From Neurospora crassa OR74A (taxonomy: Eukaryota; Ascomycota; Sordariomycetes; Sordariales; Sordariaceae): a stretch of 64,000 bases of DNA. This document shows positions 12,166-26,174 of the stretch, in pieces. Each line of letters starts with the position of its first letter. Positions within the stretch are counted from its first letter, which is position 1. The notes under the pieces are model-generated. The model was not told the DNA's origin. It worked only from the letters and a program-made list of their open reading frames with translations, and searched no databases. The position numbers and the translations under genes are program-made. The stretch covers positions 62,001 through 126,000 of the forward strand of contig NW_011929460.1 in assembly GCF_000182925.2 (NCBI RefSeq), in the 5' to 3' direction.

Positions 12166-13119
12166 CTTAGTAGAAGGGTTTGCCTAATAAGCGGGTATTT
12201 ATTGGGGGGTCCCTTTAAAATTTAATTATTAAAGCCCGAGAGGGCGAAAGCGCTTTACTAAAGGGAAAGTATAGGGTAAATAGGGATAAGAAGGGGATTT
12301 GGTTAAGTTTAGTATCTCCTAGGTTTAAACGATATTACCCTAGGGGTATAGGCGGGCTAGGTATAAGGGGTTTGTTATATTAATAATTAATTTATAAAAG
12401 GCTTAATAATTATATATAGTATATATTTAAGGAAGCGTCAACTGGCGTAATATACGCGGGTATAGCCGGGCCGGGCTTTTATAAGTTTTAATAACTATAA
12501 TAAATAGGGTAGGTAAAAGCGACCGACCGAGTAGCGGCGGAGTAAGAGCGACCGGGTAAATAAGTAATTTTTAAGTAAATTTATAGTTCTAAATAAGTGA
12601 ATATATTTACAATTAGGTTGGGTATAATACTAGGTAGGTAAGTACGTTCGAATTATATAAAGTAATATAAAGAAGAGAGGGTAAATAAATATATTTAGGC
12701 GGGTTAGGTATATAGGGTAGGTAAGTGCGTTTAAATATAGAATTTTTATATAAATAGTAGTTATATTAGGAAGGTAAAGGCGAAGGCCTATATAAGGTAG
12801 GTAAGAAGGACCGAGAGGTTTAAGGGGGCTAAAGGGTTACTTTCTAACTCCTATTAGGAGGGGTTTATTAAAGGAAAGGGTAGGGTAATAGTAGGAGGGG
12901 GTAAGTAAATAAAGAAGCTACGTAGTTAAATAAAGGTATTTATAACTTTTTTATTAAAAGATATAGTAGGGTAGGTAGGAAAAGGTTATATAGGATTATA
13001 TTTTTATATAAAGTAAAAGTATAAAGGGGGAGGCTATCTTTTTAATTTTTAGGTAGGCGAGGCGGTAGGTAGGCTATTTAAACTAAAAATAGTTTAGTTT
13101 TTAGAGGGGGAGCGAAAAT

Positions 13120-13468
13120 TTCTTTCTTCTTTTTCTTTTCCTTTTTTATTTATTTATTTTTTTTCTTTCTTCTTTTTCTCCTCCCTCTTTCTTCTTCTTA
13201 TTTTTATCCTCTTTATTATTTTTCCTCCTCCCTTTCCTTTCCTCTCCGTCTTCCTTCGTTTTAGTCCTTTTTTTCTTTTCTCTTCCTTTTTCTTTTTTTT
13301 TTTTAGCTTTTAACCTCTTTTTAGGGCTTTCCTCTCTTAATATTTCTTTCCTTATACTTCTAAACCCCCCTCCATTCCCTTTTTTTATATTATATTTATA
13401 TAAGGATAAAAAAGTAATATGATTAATATGTAAATAAAATAAAGAAGGTTTTTATTCTTCTTTTCTTT

Positions 13469-13516
<48 letters not shown>

Positions 13517-13642
13517 TATATTTTTCTTACTTTCCTTCTACCTTTTTACTTTTGTAATGTCTTACCCCCTTAGTAAGCTTCTTCCTTTCTTTTTCTTTTT
13601 ATTCTTCTTTTCGTCCTCTTATTCTACTTCTAAATCTTTATT
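13120..13642 (+). repeat. Pyrimidine-rich IGS tract with T44 run, unit 2
   Basis: The T run spans 13470-13513 and is preceded by ctttg where unit 1 has cttta. The phenylalanine-rich open frame crossing the run has no gene-like content. Confidence 0.9.
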
Positions 13643-14588
13643 AAGTAAGGGCGTTTATAAAGTAAATAAATACTTTTAGAATAGTAGGAGCCGGATTATA
13701 ATAAGGGTAGAGGTTTTTTTTATAAATATAGGAAGAAGAAGGTATTCGGAGGCGATTAAGTTGATTAATTAGAATTTATACGGTTTTGAATAAATTGTTA
13801 GGGAAGGGTAGGTAAATAATTAATAGTAGGAAAGAAGAAAAAGAAGAAAAAAAGAAAAAAAAAAAAGAAATTTTGAAAGTAGTAGAAGAAGAAGGGTAGT
13901 AGAATTTAAGGGGTATAAATAATTAGTAGAGTAGGTAGGGTATTAGGTAGCTTTAGTTGTATAGGTAAGGAGGATATATTGAGGTTAATATATTAATAAA
14001 GAAGGTTAAATTAGTAAATATAAAAAGAAAAAGATAAGAGTAATATGAATATTTTTAGTATAATTATAAAATATTATAAATTATATTAAAGAAAATAAAA
14101 AGTAATTAGTTTTTTATTTAATAGAAATATAGTTTAAGTGGACGCTATAGGGTAAATACATTTACTTTATATAAAAAAAGCGCGGTTAAAATTAAAAAGG
14201 TAGAAGAGGGAAAAGTAGTAAAGGGTAGTACTTATTAAATATAAAGTAAATAAGAACGACCGGGTAGGTAAGGAAGGTATAATTGACCTTTAGAAACTGA
14301 AGTTTTAAAAAGGAAAATTACAAGTAAGTAGTATTTATTAAATATAGGGTAGGTAAAAACTATAGGGTAAGTACGATAGGTTTATATAAAAAAAGTAAAA
14401 TTAAAATTAAAAAGAAAAAAGTAGTAAACGGGTAGTACCTACCGAATATAAGGTAAATAGGAATAACCAGGTAGGTAAGGAAGGTATAATTAATTTAATA
14501 AGGAAGGTATAGTCTTTATAAATTTAAAACGAAATTCTTAAAAAGGTGCGACTTAATTGGGTAATTGGGTAACTATAAATTAATTTTT

Positions 14589-14710
14589 AAAATTTCTTAT
14601 ACTAGGGAATTTTATAGGAGTTGAAAAGTTGCGGTTTAGACCGTTGGGTTGTACCGTCCTTAAATTCGAAGTCGGAGGGTATATAAGAAGGAGCGGCGGA
14701 GAATAATAGA
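14589..14710 (+). promoter_or_regulatory. Candidate Pol I promoter, unit 2
   Basis: The palindrome-like element is at 14589-14612 and tatataag at 14680-14687, embedded in ggagggtatataagaagg, which is probably close to the ancestral form. Confidence 0.45.
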
Positions 14711-15359
14711 AAAGAGTAAGCAATAAAATTATTCGGTCGTCTCTATCTTTAATTCCCTTTTATAGGTATAAGTAAGGACGTATAGGGCCTATTCTATTTA
14801 AAAGCCTTTTACAGGAGGGTTATTCTAGCCTATAACTTAAATACCTTCCTATAGTAATTTATAAAGGAAATTAAATTCTAATTTATAGAGCGTTATTATT
14901 ATATAGCTTCTTATAATCTACCGGGGAATTAATATTAATAATATAAATTACCTTAGTACTATTCTAGTAAAGGCTTTATTTCTATTAGGCGGTATTTAAA
15001 AAAATCCTATAGGTACTAAAGAATACCCTATAAGCGCCGAAGGGTAGGTTCTATAAATAATTAGCCGTTAATTAAATTTATTTATAAGCCACTAGGGGTA
15101 CCAATTAATTAAGGAAGCCTTTAGGTAGAACCTTCTATATTAAGCCTCTTCTTAAAGCGTATAAATAATATACAAGAGGCGTTCTATACTCTCTTATCTT
15201 CTTACTAACTACATTCTAGGGAATTTAGGAAGGGAAAGTAAATATATATTTTAAAGTAAATTTAGCCCTACTATACGAATTTCGGACTGCCTACTTTTAT
15301 AATTTTATAAACTCTTCTACTCGTTTATAAACGGTTAGCCTTTTTAAGCGTATAATAGT

Positions 15360-17155
15360 TATTTAATTAATTTTATTAGTAGTTATATATTTATTTTAAA
15401 GATTAAGCTATATATATTTAAATTTAAGTAATTAAATTATAAAACTACGAATAATTTATTAAATTAATTATAATTTATTTAATAGTACCTTATTATATAA
15501 ATAACTATAGTAATTCTAGAGCTAATATATATTAAAAACCCCGATTTCAGAAGGGGTGTATTTATTAAATTAAAAATTAATACCCTTCGGGGCTAATTGG
15601 TAATTTATAATAATTTTTTAAATTGTATAATTTTGCATTAGCGATAGTTTATTTAAATTTCTACCCTATTAATTTTCAACGGTTGGGTTTTAGCTAATTA
15701 TAGTAATAATAGGTAATAGAGGGTTAGGGCTCGACCCTAGAGAAGGAGTTTGAGAAATAGTTATTATATTTAAGGAAGGTAGTAAGCGCGTAAATTACCT
15801 AATTCCGATACGGGGAGGTAGTAATAATAAATATTGATATAGGGCTCTTTTAGGTTTTATAATTGGAATAAATATAATTTAAATCCCTTAATAAGGAATA
15901 ATTGGAAGGTAAGTCTAGTACTAGCAACCGTAGTAATTTTAATTCTAATAGTATATATTAAAATTATTGAGGTTAAAAAACTTATAATTAAACTTTAAGC
16001 TCGGTCTATCGGTCTACCTTACTACGTATATTAATTAGGTCGGGCCTTTTTTCTTAGAGAACTGTATACCCTTTATTAGGTATATTAGGGAATTAGGACT
16101 TTTACTATAAATAAATTAGATTATTTAAAGAAGGCCTATATTCGAATATATTAATATAGAATAATAGAATAGGACGTATAGTTCTATTTTATTAGTTTCT
16201 AGGACTACTATAATAATTAATAGGGATAGTCGGGAGTATTAGTATTTAATTATTAGAGGTGAAATTCTTGGATTTATTGAAGATTAATTATTGTAAAAGT
16301 ATTTACTAAGGATGTTTTTATTAATTAGGAATGAAAGTTAGGGGATTGAAGACAATTAAATATTATTATAATTTTAATTATAAATTATATTAATTAAGGA
16401 TTGGACGGTATTATTTTTTAACCCGTTCGGTACTTTACAATAAATTAAAATATTTAGGCTCTTAGGGGAGTATAGTTGTAAGGTTGAAATTTAAAGAAAT
16501 TGACGGAAGGGTACTACTAGGGGTAGAGCTTACGGTTTAATTTGATTTAATATAAGGAAATTCACTAGGTTTAAATATAATAAGGATTAATAAATTGAGA
16601 ATTCTTTTTTAATTTCGTAAGTAGTAATATATAGTTATTCTTAATTAGTAGAGTAATTTATTTATTTAATTGCAATAACGAATAAAATTTTAATTTACTA
16701 AATAATTTATATTATTTTAGTAGTATACTAACTTTTTAAAGGGATTATCGGTTTAAACTAATAGAAGTTTAAGGTAATAATAAGTTTATAATGCCCTTAG
16801 ATATTCTAGGCTGTACGCGTACTATATTAATATAGTTAGTAAATACTCCCTTAGCCGGAAAGTCCGGGTAATTTTATTAAATTATATTATATTAGGGATA
16901 GAGTATTATAATTATTACTCTTCAATAAAGAATCCCTAATAAGCGTAAGTTATTAATTTGCATTAATTACATCCCTACCCTTTATATATACCGCCCATTA
17001 CTACTATTAATTAAATAGTTTAGTAAAGCTTCCGGATTAGCCTAGGGAGGTTAGTAACGACTACTTAAGGCCAGAAAACTATTTAAATTTAATTATTTAG
17101 AGGAAGTAAAAATTATAATAAGGTTTCCGTTAGTAAACTAGCGGAGGGATTATTA
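15360..17155 (+). rRNA. 18S (SSU) rRNA, unit 2, RIP-mutated, probable pseudogene
   Basis: 1,796 nt. The 530 loop at 15918-15936 has five transitions. The segment 16255-16371 is notable because most guanines are intact (ggtgaaattcttggattt) while most cytosines have become T, a strand-asymmetric patch. The 3' end gcggagggattatta is well preserved. Confidence 0.95.
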
Positions 17156-17345
17156 TAAAATTATAAAACTCCTATAAATTATTGCGAATTTTACTTATAC
17201 AATTACTTCGACGCTAATAATTTAGAAAAGCCTTCGAACCCTCCTAAATCCTCGGGTCTCCCATTCGTAGGAGGTTGTCCGCTAGAGTACCGAAACTAAA
17301 CTCTTAATATTTTATATTTCTCTAAATAAATTTTTAAATAAATTA
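17156..17345 (+). other. ITS1, unit 2
   Basis: 190 nt. The GC-rich core is more eroded than elsewhere (ccttcgaaccctcctaaatc). Confidence 0.92.
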
Positions 17346-17505
17346 AAACTTTTAATAACAGATCTCTTAATTTTAATATTAATAAAGAATATAGCGAAAT
17401 ATAATAAGTAATATAAATTGTAGAATTTAGTAAATTATTGAATCTTTAAATATATATTGCGTTTGTTAATATTCTAATAAATATATTTATTCGAACGTTA
17501 TTTTA
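17346..17505 (+). rRNA. 5.8S rRNA, unit 2, RIP-mutated
   Basis: The conserved GATGAAGAACGCAGC segment at 17381-17395 has five transitions (aataaagaatatagc). Downstream, attgtagaatttag keeps its guanines. Confidence 0.94.
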
Positions 17506-17654
17506 ACTATTAAATTCTATTTATATTAGGGATTTACAATTATTCGTAGTCCCTTAAAATTAATAGTAGGTTCACTAATTATATTAAATATAGTAATTCT
17601 ATATTACTATAATTATATAGCGGGTTCTTATTATAAAACCCCTTATTTCTAAGG
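17506..17654 (+). other. ITS2, unit 2
   Basis: 149 nt. The central core has become agggatttacaatt, among the most mutated of the seven. Confidence 0.92.
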
Positions 17655-20600
17655 TTAACTTCGGATTAGGTAGGAATACCCGTTGAATTTAAATATATTA
17701 ATAAGTAGAAGAAAAAAAATTAATAGGGATTGCCCTAGTAATAGCGAATAAAGTAGTAATAATTCAAATTTAAAATCTAGCTTTGGCCCGAATTGTAATT
17801 TATAGAGGAAGTTTTTAGTAAGGCACTTTCTAAATCCCTTAGAACGGGGCGCTATAGAGAGTGAGAGCCCTATATAGTCGGATGTTAATTTAATATAAAA
17901 TTCCTTTAACGAATCGAATAGTTTAGGAATACTACTTAAAATAGGAGGTAAATTTCTTCTAAAGCTAAATATTGGTTAGAGACCGATAATATATAAATAG
18001 AGTAATTGAAAAATAAAAAGTACTTTGAAAAGAGGGTTAAATAATATATAAAATTATTAAAAGGGAAGTATTTATAATTAGATTTACACCGTTCCAATTA
18101 TTTAATATTCTTATTAGTATATTTAGGATAGTTTAAACTAATATTGGTTTTAGTAGGGGGATAAAGGTCTAAGGAATATAGCTCTTCTAGGAATATTATA
18201 GCCCCGGGCGTAATACCTTCGCCGGGATTGAGGTTCGTATATTTATAAGGATATTAATATAATAATTATTAATAACCCGTTTTAAAATACAGACTAAAGA
18301 ATTAAGGTTTTATACGAATATTTAGGTATAAAACCCGTACGTATAATAAAAATGAATATAAGTAAAAGCTTCGGCGTATTATTAATTAATTTTAATATAT
18401 TCGGATGGATTTGAGTAAGAATATTAAACTTTAGACCCGAAAGATAGTAAATTATATTTAGATAGGGTAAAGTTAGAGGAAATTTTAGTAGAGGTTTGTA
18501 GCGGTTCTAATATACAAATCGATTATTAAATTTAAATATAGGGGCGAAAGATTAATTAAATTATTTAGTAGCTAATTACCGCCGAAGTTTCCCTTAGAAT
18601 AATAATATTATTCTTTAATTTTATAAGGTAAAGCGAATAATTAGAGACTCGGGGGCGCTTTTTAGCTTTTATCTATTCTTAAACTTTAAATATATAAGAA
18701 GCCCTTATTATTTAATTGAATATAGGTATTCGAATATATTAATATTAGTAGGCTATTTTTAGTAAATAAAATTAGCGATGTGGAATAAACCGAACGCGGG
18801 GTTAAAGTACTAGAGTAGACGCTTATTAGATACTATAAAAGGCGTTAGTATATTTTAATAGTAGGACGGTAGCTATGGAAGTCGGAATTTACTAAGGATT
18901 ATATAATAATTTACTTACTAAATATATTAGTTTTAAAAATAGATAGCGCTTAAACGTCCTACTTATACTCCGCCTTTAGGGTAGAAATAATATTTTAAAG
19001 AGTAAGCGGTTATAGAAGTTAGTAACGAAATTTAGGGCGTAAACCTAAGTCGAACGGCCTCTAGTGTAAATTTTAGTAGTAGTAGTAAATATTTTAATAA
19101 GAATTTGAAGGACCGAAGTAGGGAAAGGTTCTATATAAATAGCGGTTGGATATAAATTAGTCGATCCTAAACTATAAAAAAATTCTATTTCAAAGGGGTA
19201 CTTATATTTTATATAGTAAAAGGGAAACCGATTAATATTCTGGTACTTAAATATAAGTTTTATATAGTAATATAATTAAATATAGAGATAATAGTGGGGG
19301 CCCCGGGTAGAATTCTCTTTTCTTTTTAATAGTTTATTATTTTAAAAATAGTTTATTTGGAGATAGGGTTTAATAGTTGGAAGAGCCTAATACTTCTATT
19401 AAGTCTAGTACGTTTTCGACGTTCTTTAAAAATCTATGGGAGGGAATAATTCTTATATTAAGTTGTACTTATAATTGTAATAGGTTTCTAAAGTAAATAG
19501 CTTCTAGTTAATAGAATAATATAGATAAGGGAAGTTGGTAAAATAGATTTATAATTTTAGGAAAAGGATTAGCTCTAAGGGTTAAGTACGTTAGGCTTTA
19601 AATAAACGCTTTAGGAGTAAATTACTATTAGCTAAGTAACCGGCCGGCGGCTTTTAATATTTAAGTATAGAAGCCCTTAATAGATTTTAATTGTCCAGCG
19701 TACATTTAATAACTAATTTAGAATTAGTATAAATAGGGGGAATTTAATTATCTAATTAAAATATAGTATTATAATGGTTAGAAAGTGGTATTAATATAAT
19801 ATAATTTTTACTTAATATTTTAAATATTAAAATAAAGAAATTTAATTAAGTGCGGGTAAATGGTAGAAGTAACTATAATTCTCTTAAGGTAGTTAAATAC
19901 TTCGTTATTTAATTAGTAATATATATAAATAGATTAATAAAATTCCTATTATCCTTATCTACTATCTAGCGAAACTATAATTAAGGGAACGGGCTTAGTA
20001 GAATTAGCGGGGAAAGAAGACCCTATTAAATTTAATTCTAATTTAATATTATAAAAAGATATAGGAGGTATAGAATAGGTAGGAACTTCGGCGCTAGTAA
20101 AATACTACTATTCCTATTATTTTTTTACTTATTTAATTAAGTAGGGCTAGATTTTCGTCTAATTTCTAGTTTTAAGGTCCTTCGCGGGCCGACCCGGGTT
20201 AAAGATATTATTAAGTAGGGAGTTTAGCTAGGGCGGTATATTTATTAAATTATAATATAGGTATTTTAAGGGGGGTTTATAGAGAATAGAAATCTCTAGT
20301 AGAATAAAAGGGTAAAAGTCCCTTTGATTTTAATTTTTAGTATAAATATAAATTATAAAAGTGTAGCCTATTAATCCTTTAGTCCCTCGAAATTTGAGGC
20401 TAGAGGTGCCAGAAAAGTTATTATAGGGATAATTGGCTTGTAGTAGCTAAGTATTTATAGCGATGTTGCTTTTTAATCTTTTAATATTAGTTCTTCCTAT
20501 TATATTAAAGTAGAATTTAGTAAATATTAGATTATTTACTTATTAATAAGGAATATAAATTAGGTTTAGACTATTATAAGATAGGTTAATTTTACCCTAC

Positions 20601-20990
20601 TAATAACTTTATTATAATAGTAATTGAATTTAATATAAGAGGAACCGTTTATTTAAATAATTAGTTTTTGTAATTATTTAATTAGGTAGTACTACAATAC
20701 TACTATTTATTAGATAATAGTTGAACGCTTCTAAATTAAAATCTATATTAGAACGCAATAATACCTCTAGCATATTATAAATGTATAAAAATAGGCTCCA
20801 ACTTCGTATTTTAGTAGGCAATTCCTTTATTAGTTTTAAAATAGCTAGTAGTAATTTGCGTATTATAATTTTAATACGCATTAAATCAAATTTTTTATAA
20901 ACAATTTAAATATACGAAAGGGTCTTATAAGTAATAAAGTAGTTTTATTATTATAATTTATTAAAAGTAAGCCCTCTTTCGTTTAAATTT
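17655..20990 (+). rRNA. 28S (LSU) rRNA, unit 3, RIP-mutated, probable pseudogene
   Basis: 3,336 nt. The 5' end keeps cccgttgaattt. The sarcin-ricin loop at 20632-20646 reads aatataagaggaacc, three changes. The peptidyl-transferase segment (gggataattggcttgtag) is among the better preserved. Confidence 0.95.
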
Positions 20991-21944
20991 CCTAGTAGAA
21001 GGGTCTACTTAATAAATAGGTATTTACTAGAGGGTCCCTCCGAAATTTGGTTACTAGAGCCTAAGAGGGCGAAAGCGCTTTATTAGAGGGAAAGTATAAA
21101 GTAAATAGGGATAAGAAGGGGATTTAGTTAAATTTAGTATTTCTTAGGTTTAAATAATATTACTTTAGGGGCGCGGACGGGCCGGGTATAAGGGGTCTAT
21201 TGTACTAGTAATTAATTTATAGAAGGTTTAATAGTTATATATAGTATATACCCGGAGAAGTATTAATCGGCGTAGTATATGTAAGTACGGCTAGGCTAGG
21301 CTTTTGTAAATTTTAATAATTATAGTAGGTAGGGTAAATAAGAGTAATTAATTGAGTGGTGGCGGGGTAGGAGCGATTAGGTAAACGAATAATTTTTAGG
21401 TAAATTTATAATTTTAAATAAATAAATATATTTATAATTGGATTAAGTATAGCATTAGGTAGGTAAGTATATTCGAATTATATAAAGTAGTATAGAGAAG
21501 AAAAGGTAAGTAAGTGCATCCGGGCGGGTTAGATATATAGGGTAAATAGGTACGTTTAGGTATAGAATTTTTATATAGATGGTAGCTATATTAGGAAGGT
21601 AAGGGCGAGGGTTTATATAGGGTAGGTAAGATGGACCGAGAGGTTTGGGGGGGCTAAGAGGTTGCTTTCTAATTCTTATTGGGAGGGGTTTATTAAAGGA
21701 AAGGGTAGGGTGGTAGTAGGAGGGAGTAAGTAAATAAAAAAGCTATATAATTGAATAAAGGTATTTATAGCCTTTTTATTAGAAGATATAATAGAGTAAG
21801 TAGGAAAAGGTTGTACGGAATTATATTTTTATATAAAGTAAAAGTATAAAGGGGGAGGCTATCTTTTTAATTTCTAGGTAGGCGAGGCGGTAGGTAGGTT
21901 ACTTAGGCTGGAAATGGTTTAATCTTTAGGGGGGGAGCGAAAAT

Positions 21945-22292
21945 TTCTTTTTTCTTTTTCTTTTCCTTTTTTATTTATTTATTTTTTTTCTTTCTTCTTT
22001 TTCTCCTCCTTCTTTCTTCTTCCTACTTTTATCCTCTTTATTACTCTTCCTCCTCCCTTTCCTTTCCTCTCCGTCTTCCTTCGTTTTGGTCCTTTTTTTC
22101 TTTTCTCTTCCTTTTTCTTTTTTCTTTTTAGCTTTTAACCTCTTTTTAAGGCTTTCCTCTCTTAATATTTCTTTCCTTATACCTCCAAACCCCCCTCCGT
22201 TCCCTTCTTTTATATTATATCTATACAAGGATAAAAAAGTAATATGATTAATATATAAATAAAATAAAGAAGGTTCTTATTCTTCTTTTCTT

Positions 22293-22345
<53 letters not shown>

Positions 22346-22471
22346 TATATTTTTCTTACTTTCCTTCTACCTTTTTACTTTTATAATATCTTACCCCCTT
22401 AGTAAACTTCTTCCTTTCTTTTTCTTTTTATTCTTCTTTTCGTCCTTTTGTTCTACCTCTAAATTTTTATT
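21945..22471 (+). repeat. Pyrimidine-rich IGS tract with T48 run, unit 3
   Basis: The T run spans 22295-22342. The minus strand of 21971-22228 is open and lysine/glutamate-rich, and recurs almost identically in unit 7 (57275-57532). This reflects the RIP-resistant pyrimidine content, not protein-level conservation. Confidence 0.9.
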
Positions 22472-23417
22472 AGGTAAGGGCGTTTATAAAGTAAATAAAT
22501 ACTTTTAGAATAGTAGGAGCCGGATTATAATAAGGGTAGAGGTTTTTTTTATAAATATAGGAAGAAGAAGGTATTCGGAGGCGATTAAGTCGATTAATTA
22601 GAACCTATACGGTTTTAAATAAATTGTTAGGGAAGGGTAGGTAAATAATTGATAGTAGGAAAGAAGAAAAAGAAGAAAAAAAGAAAAAAAAAAAAGAAAT
22701 TTTAAAAGTAGTAGAAGAAGAAGGGTAGTAGAATTTAGGGGGTATAAATAGTTAGTAGAGTAGGTAGGGTATTAGGTGGCTTTAATTATATAGGTAGGGA
22801 GGATATATTGAAGTTAGTATATTAATAAAGAAGGTTGAATTAGTAAATATAAAAAGAAAAAGATAAGAGTAATATAAATACTTTTAATATAGTTATAAGA
22901 TATTATAAATTATATTAGGGAAAATAAAAAGTAATTAGCTTTTTACTTAGTAGAAATGTAATTTGAGTAGACGCTATAGGGTAGGTATATTTATTTTATA
23001 TAAGAAAGGTACGGCTGAGGTTAAAAAAGTAGAAGAGGGAAAAGTAATAAAGGGTAGTACTTACCGAGTATAGGGTAGGTAAAAACAATTAGGTAGGTAA
23101 GGAAGGTGTAATCGACCTTTGGAAACCGAAGTTTTAAAAAGGAAAATTGCAAGTAGGTAGCGCTTATTAAGTATAGGGTAGGTAAGAATTATAAGGTAGG
23201 TATAATAGGCCTATATAAGAAAAGTAAAATTAAAGTTAAAAAGAAAAAAATAGTAGGCGGATAGTACCTACCGAATATAGGGTAAATAGGAATAACCGGG
23301 TAAGTAAGGAAAGTATAACTAATTTAATAAGGAAAGTATAGTCTTTATAAATTTAGAATAAGATTCCTAAAAAAGTACGACTTAGTTAGGTAGTTAAGTA
23401 ATTATAAATCGATTTTT

Positions 23418-23539
23418 AAAATTTCCTATACTAGGGAATTTCACAGAAATTAAAAAATTATAACTTAAACTATTAGGTTGTACCGTCCCTAAATTCGAAA
23501 TTGGAGGATATATAAGAAGGAGCGGCAGAGAGTAATAGG
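23418..23539 (+). promoter_or_regulatory. Candidate Pol I promoter, unit 3
   Basis: The palindrome-like element is at 23418-23441 (aaaatttcctatactag, ggaattt) and tatataag at 23509-23516. Confidence 0.45.
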
Positions 23540-24188
23540 AAAGAACGAATAGTAAAACTATTTAATCGTTCCTATTTCCGGTTCCCTCTTATAAGTATAA
23601 GTAAGAATATATAGGGCCTACTTTATTTAGAAGCCTTCTATAGAAGGGCTACTCTAGCCTATAACCTAAATACCTTCTTATAGTAATTTATAAAAGAAAT
23701 TAAGTTCTAATTTATAGAGTATTATTATTACGTAGCTTCCTACGGTCTACTAGGGAATTAATATTAATAGTACAAATTACCTTAATACTATTTTAATAAA
23801 GGCTCTACCTTTATTGGGCGGTATTTAAGAAAATCCTATAAGCGCTAAGGAGTACTCTATAAGCGCCGAAGGGTAGGCTTTATAAATAATTGGCCGCTAG
23901 CTAAACTTATTTATAAGCCGCTAGGGGTACTAATTAATTAAGGAAGCCTTCGGGCAGAACCTTCTATATTAAACCTCTTCTTAAAGCGTATAAACGGTAT
24001 ACAAGAAGTATTTTATACTCTTCTATCCTTTTACCGACTATACTCTAGGGAATTTAGGAGGGGAAAGTAAATATATATTTCAAAGCAAGTTCGGCCCTAC
24101 TATACGAATTTCAAATTATCTACCTTTATAATTTTATAAACTCTTCCGCTTACTTACAAGTAGTTAGCCTTTCTAGGCGTACGATAGT

Positions 24189-25984
24189 TATTTAGTTAAT
24201 TCTATTAGTAGTTATATATTTATTTTAAAGATTAAATTATATATATTTAAATTTAAATAATTAAATTGTGAAATTGCGAATGGCTTATTAAATTAGTTAT
24301 AGTTTATTTGATAGTACTTTACTATATAGATAACCGTAGTAATTCTAGAATTAATATATATTAAAAACCCCGATTTCGGAAGGGGTATATTTATTAAATT
24401 AAAAACCAATACCCTTCGGGGCTAATTAATAATTTATAATAACTTTTCGAATCGTATAGCCTTATACTAACGATAGTTTATTTAAATTTTTACTTTATTA
24501 ACTTTCAACAGTTAAATTTTAGCTAGCTATAGTAATAATAAGTAACGGAGGGTTAGGGCTCAACTCCGGAGAAGGAGCTTGAAAAATAGCTATTATATTT
24601 AAGGAAGGTAATAGGCGTACAAATTACCTAATTCTAATATAAGGAGGTAGTAATAATAAATATTAATATAAGGCTCTTTTAGATTTTATAATTAGAATAA
24701 ATATAATTTAAATCCCTTAACGAGGAATAATTGGAGGGCAAATTTAATACTAGTAGCCGCAGTAATTCTAACTTTAATAGCGTATATTAAAGTTATTAAA
24801 GTTAAAAAGCTTATAATTGAACCTTAGGCTCGGCCCGTCGGTCCGCCTCACCGTATATATTAATTAGGTCGGGCCTTTTTTCCTAGAGAACCGTATACCC
24901 TTTACTAGGTATGTCGGGGAATTAGGACTTTTACTATAAATAAATTAAATCGTTTAAAGAAGGCCTATATTCGAATATATTAGTATAGAATAATAGAATA
25001 GGATATATAGTTCTATTTTATTAGTTTCTAAGACCGCTATAATAATTAATAGGGATAATCGGGGGTATTAGTATTTAATTATCAAAGGTAAAATTCTTAA
25101 ATTTATTAAAGACTAACTACTATAAAAGTATTTACTAAGGATATTTTTATTAATCAGGAATGAAAATTAGGGGATCGAAGATAATCAAATACCGTTATAG
25201 TTTTAATTATAAATTATACTAATTAAGGATCGGATAGTATTATTTTTTAACCCGTTCGGCACCTTATAATAAATTAAAATATTTAGGCTCCTAAAGGAAT
25301 ATAGTTATAAGGCTAAAATTTAAAGAAATTAATGGAAGGGTACTATTAAGGGTAGAGCTTATAGTTTAATTTAATTTAATACGGGGAAACTCACTAGGTT
25401 TAAATATAATAAGGATTAATAAATTGAAAATTCTTTTTTAATTTCGTAAATAGTAGTATATAGCTATTCTTAATTAATAAAGTAATTTATTTACTTAATT
25501 GCAATAACGAACGAAACTTTAACCTACTAAATAACTTATATTACTTTAGTAATATATTAATTTCTTAAAGGGACTATTAATTTAAACTAATAAAAGTTTA
25601 AGGTAATAATAGGTTTGTAATACCCTTAAATATTTTAGGCTATATACGTACTATATTAATATAGCTAACAAATACTCCTTTAATTGGAAGGTCCGGGTAA
25701 TCTTATTAAATTATATTATATTAGGGATAGAGTATTACAATTATTACTCTTTAATAAGGAATCCCTAATAAATATAAATTATTAACTTATATTAATTATA
25801 TCCCTGCCCTTTGTATATACCGCCCGTCGCTACTATTAATTAAATAGTTTAATAAGGCTTCCGGATTAGTTTAGGGAGGTTAGTAATAATTATTTAAGGC
25901 CGGAAAGTTATTTAAATTCAATTATTTAGAGGAAGTAAAAGTTGTAATAAGGTCTCCGTTAGTAAATTAGCGGAGGAATTATTA
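24189..25984 (+). rRNA. 18S (SSU) rRNA, unit 3, RIP-mutated, probable pseudogene
   Basis: 1,796 nt. The 530 loop at 24747-24765 has five transitions. The 3' decoding segment gttgtaataaggtctccg is well preserved, and the gene ends ggaattatta. Confidence 0.95.
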
Positions 25985-26174
25985 TAGAATTATAAAACTC
26001 TTATAAACTATTATAAATTTTACTTATATAGTTACTTTAGCACTAGTAGTCCGGAAAGGCCTTTAGACCCTCCCGGATCTTCAAGTCTCCCATTCGTAGG
26101 AAGCTACCCACTAAAGTACTAAAACTAAATTTTTAATATTTTATATCTCTCTAAATAAATTTTTAAATAAGTCA
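25985..26174 (+). other. ITS1, unit 3
   Basis: 190 nt, opening tagaattataaaactctt. The GC-rich core is partly kept (ccctcccggatct). Confidence 0.92.

Larger units (their letters stand above)
12166..15359 (+). other. IGS with 5' ETS, unit 2 (3,194 nt)
   Basis: Four bases shorter than unit 1, entirely because of a shorter T run. The subrepeat anchors lie at 14229, 14332 and 14436, and the probable 5' ETS covers about 14711-15359. No gene was seen. Confidence 0.9.
20991..24188 (+). other. IGS with 5' ETS, unit 3 (3,198 nt)
   Basis: Same length as unit 1. Subrepeats lie at about 22979-23321 and the probable 5' ETS at about 23540-24188. Nothing gene-like was seen. Confidence 0.9.

Noticed and set aside
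13467-13679. Phenylalanine-rich open frame across the poly-T run (also 57596-57808)
   Set aside because: Direct product of a T homopolymer plus C/T-rich sequence; its length changes with T-run slippage.
21971-22228. Lysine/glutamate-rich open frame on the minus strand, recurring at 57275-57532
   Set aside because: It is the antisense reading of the pyrimidine-rich IGS tract. The near-identity between units is explained by lack of RIP target sites, and there is no sign of codon-level constraint.
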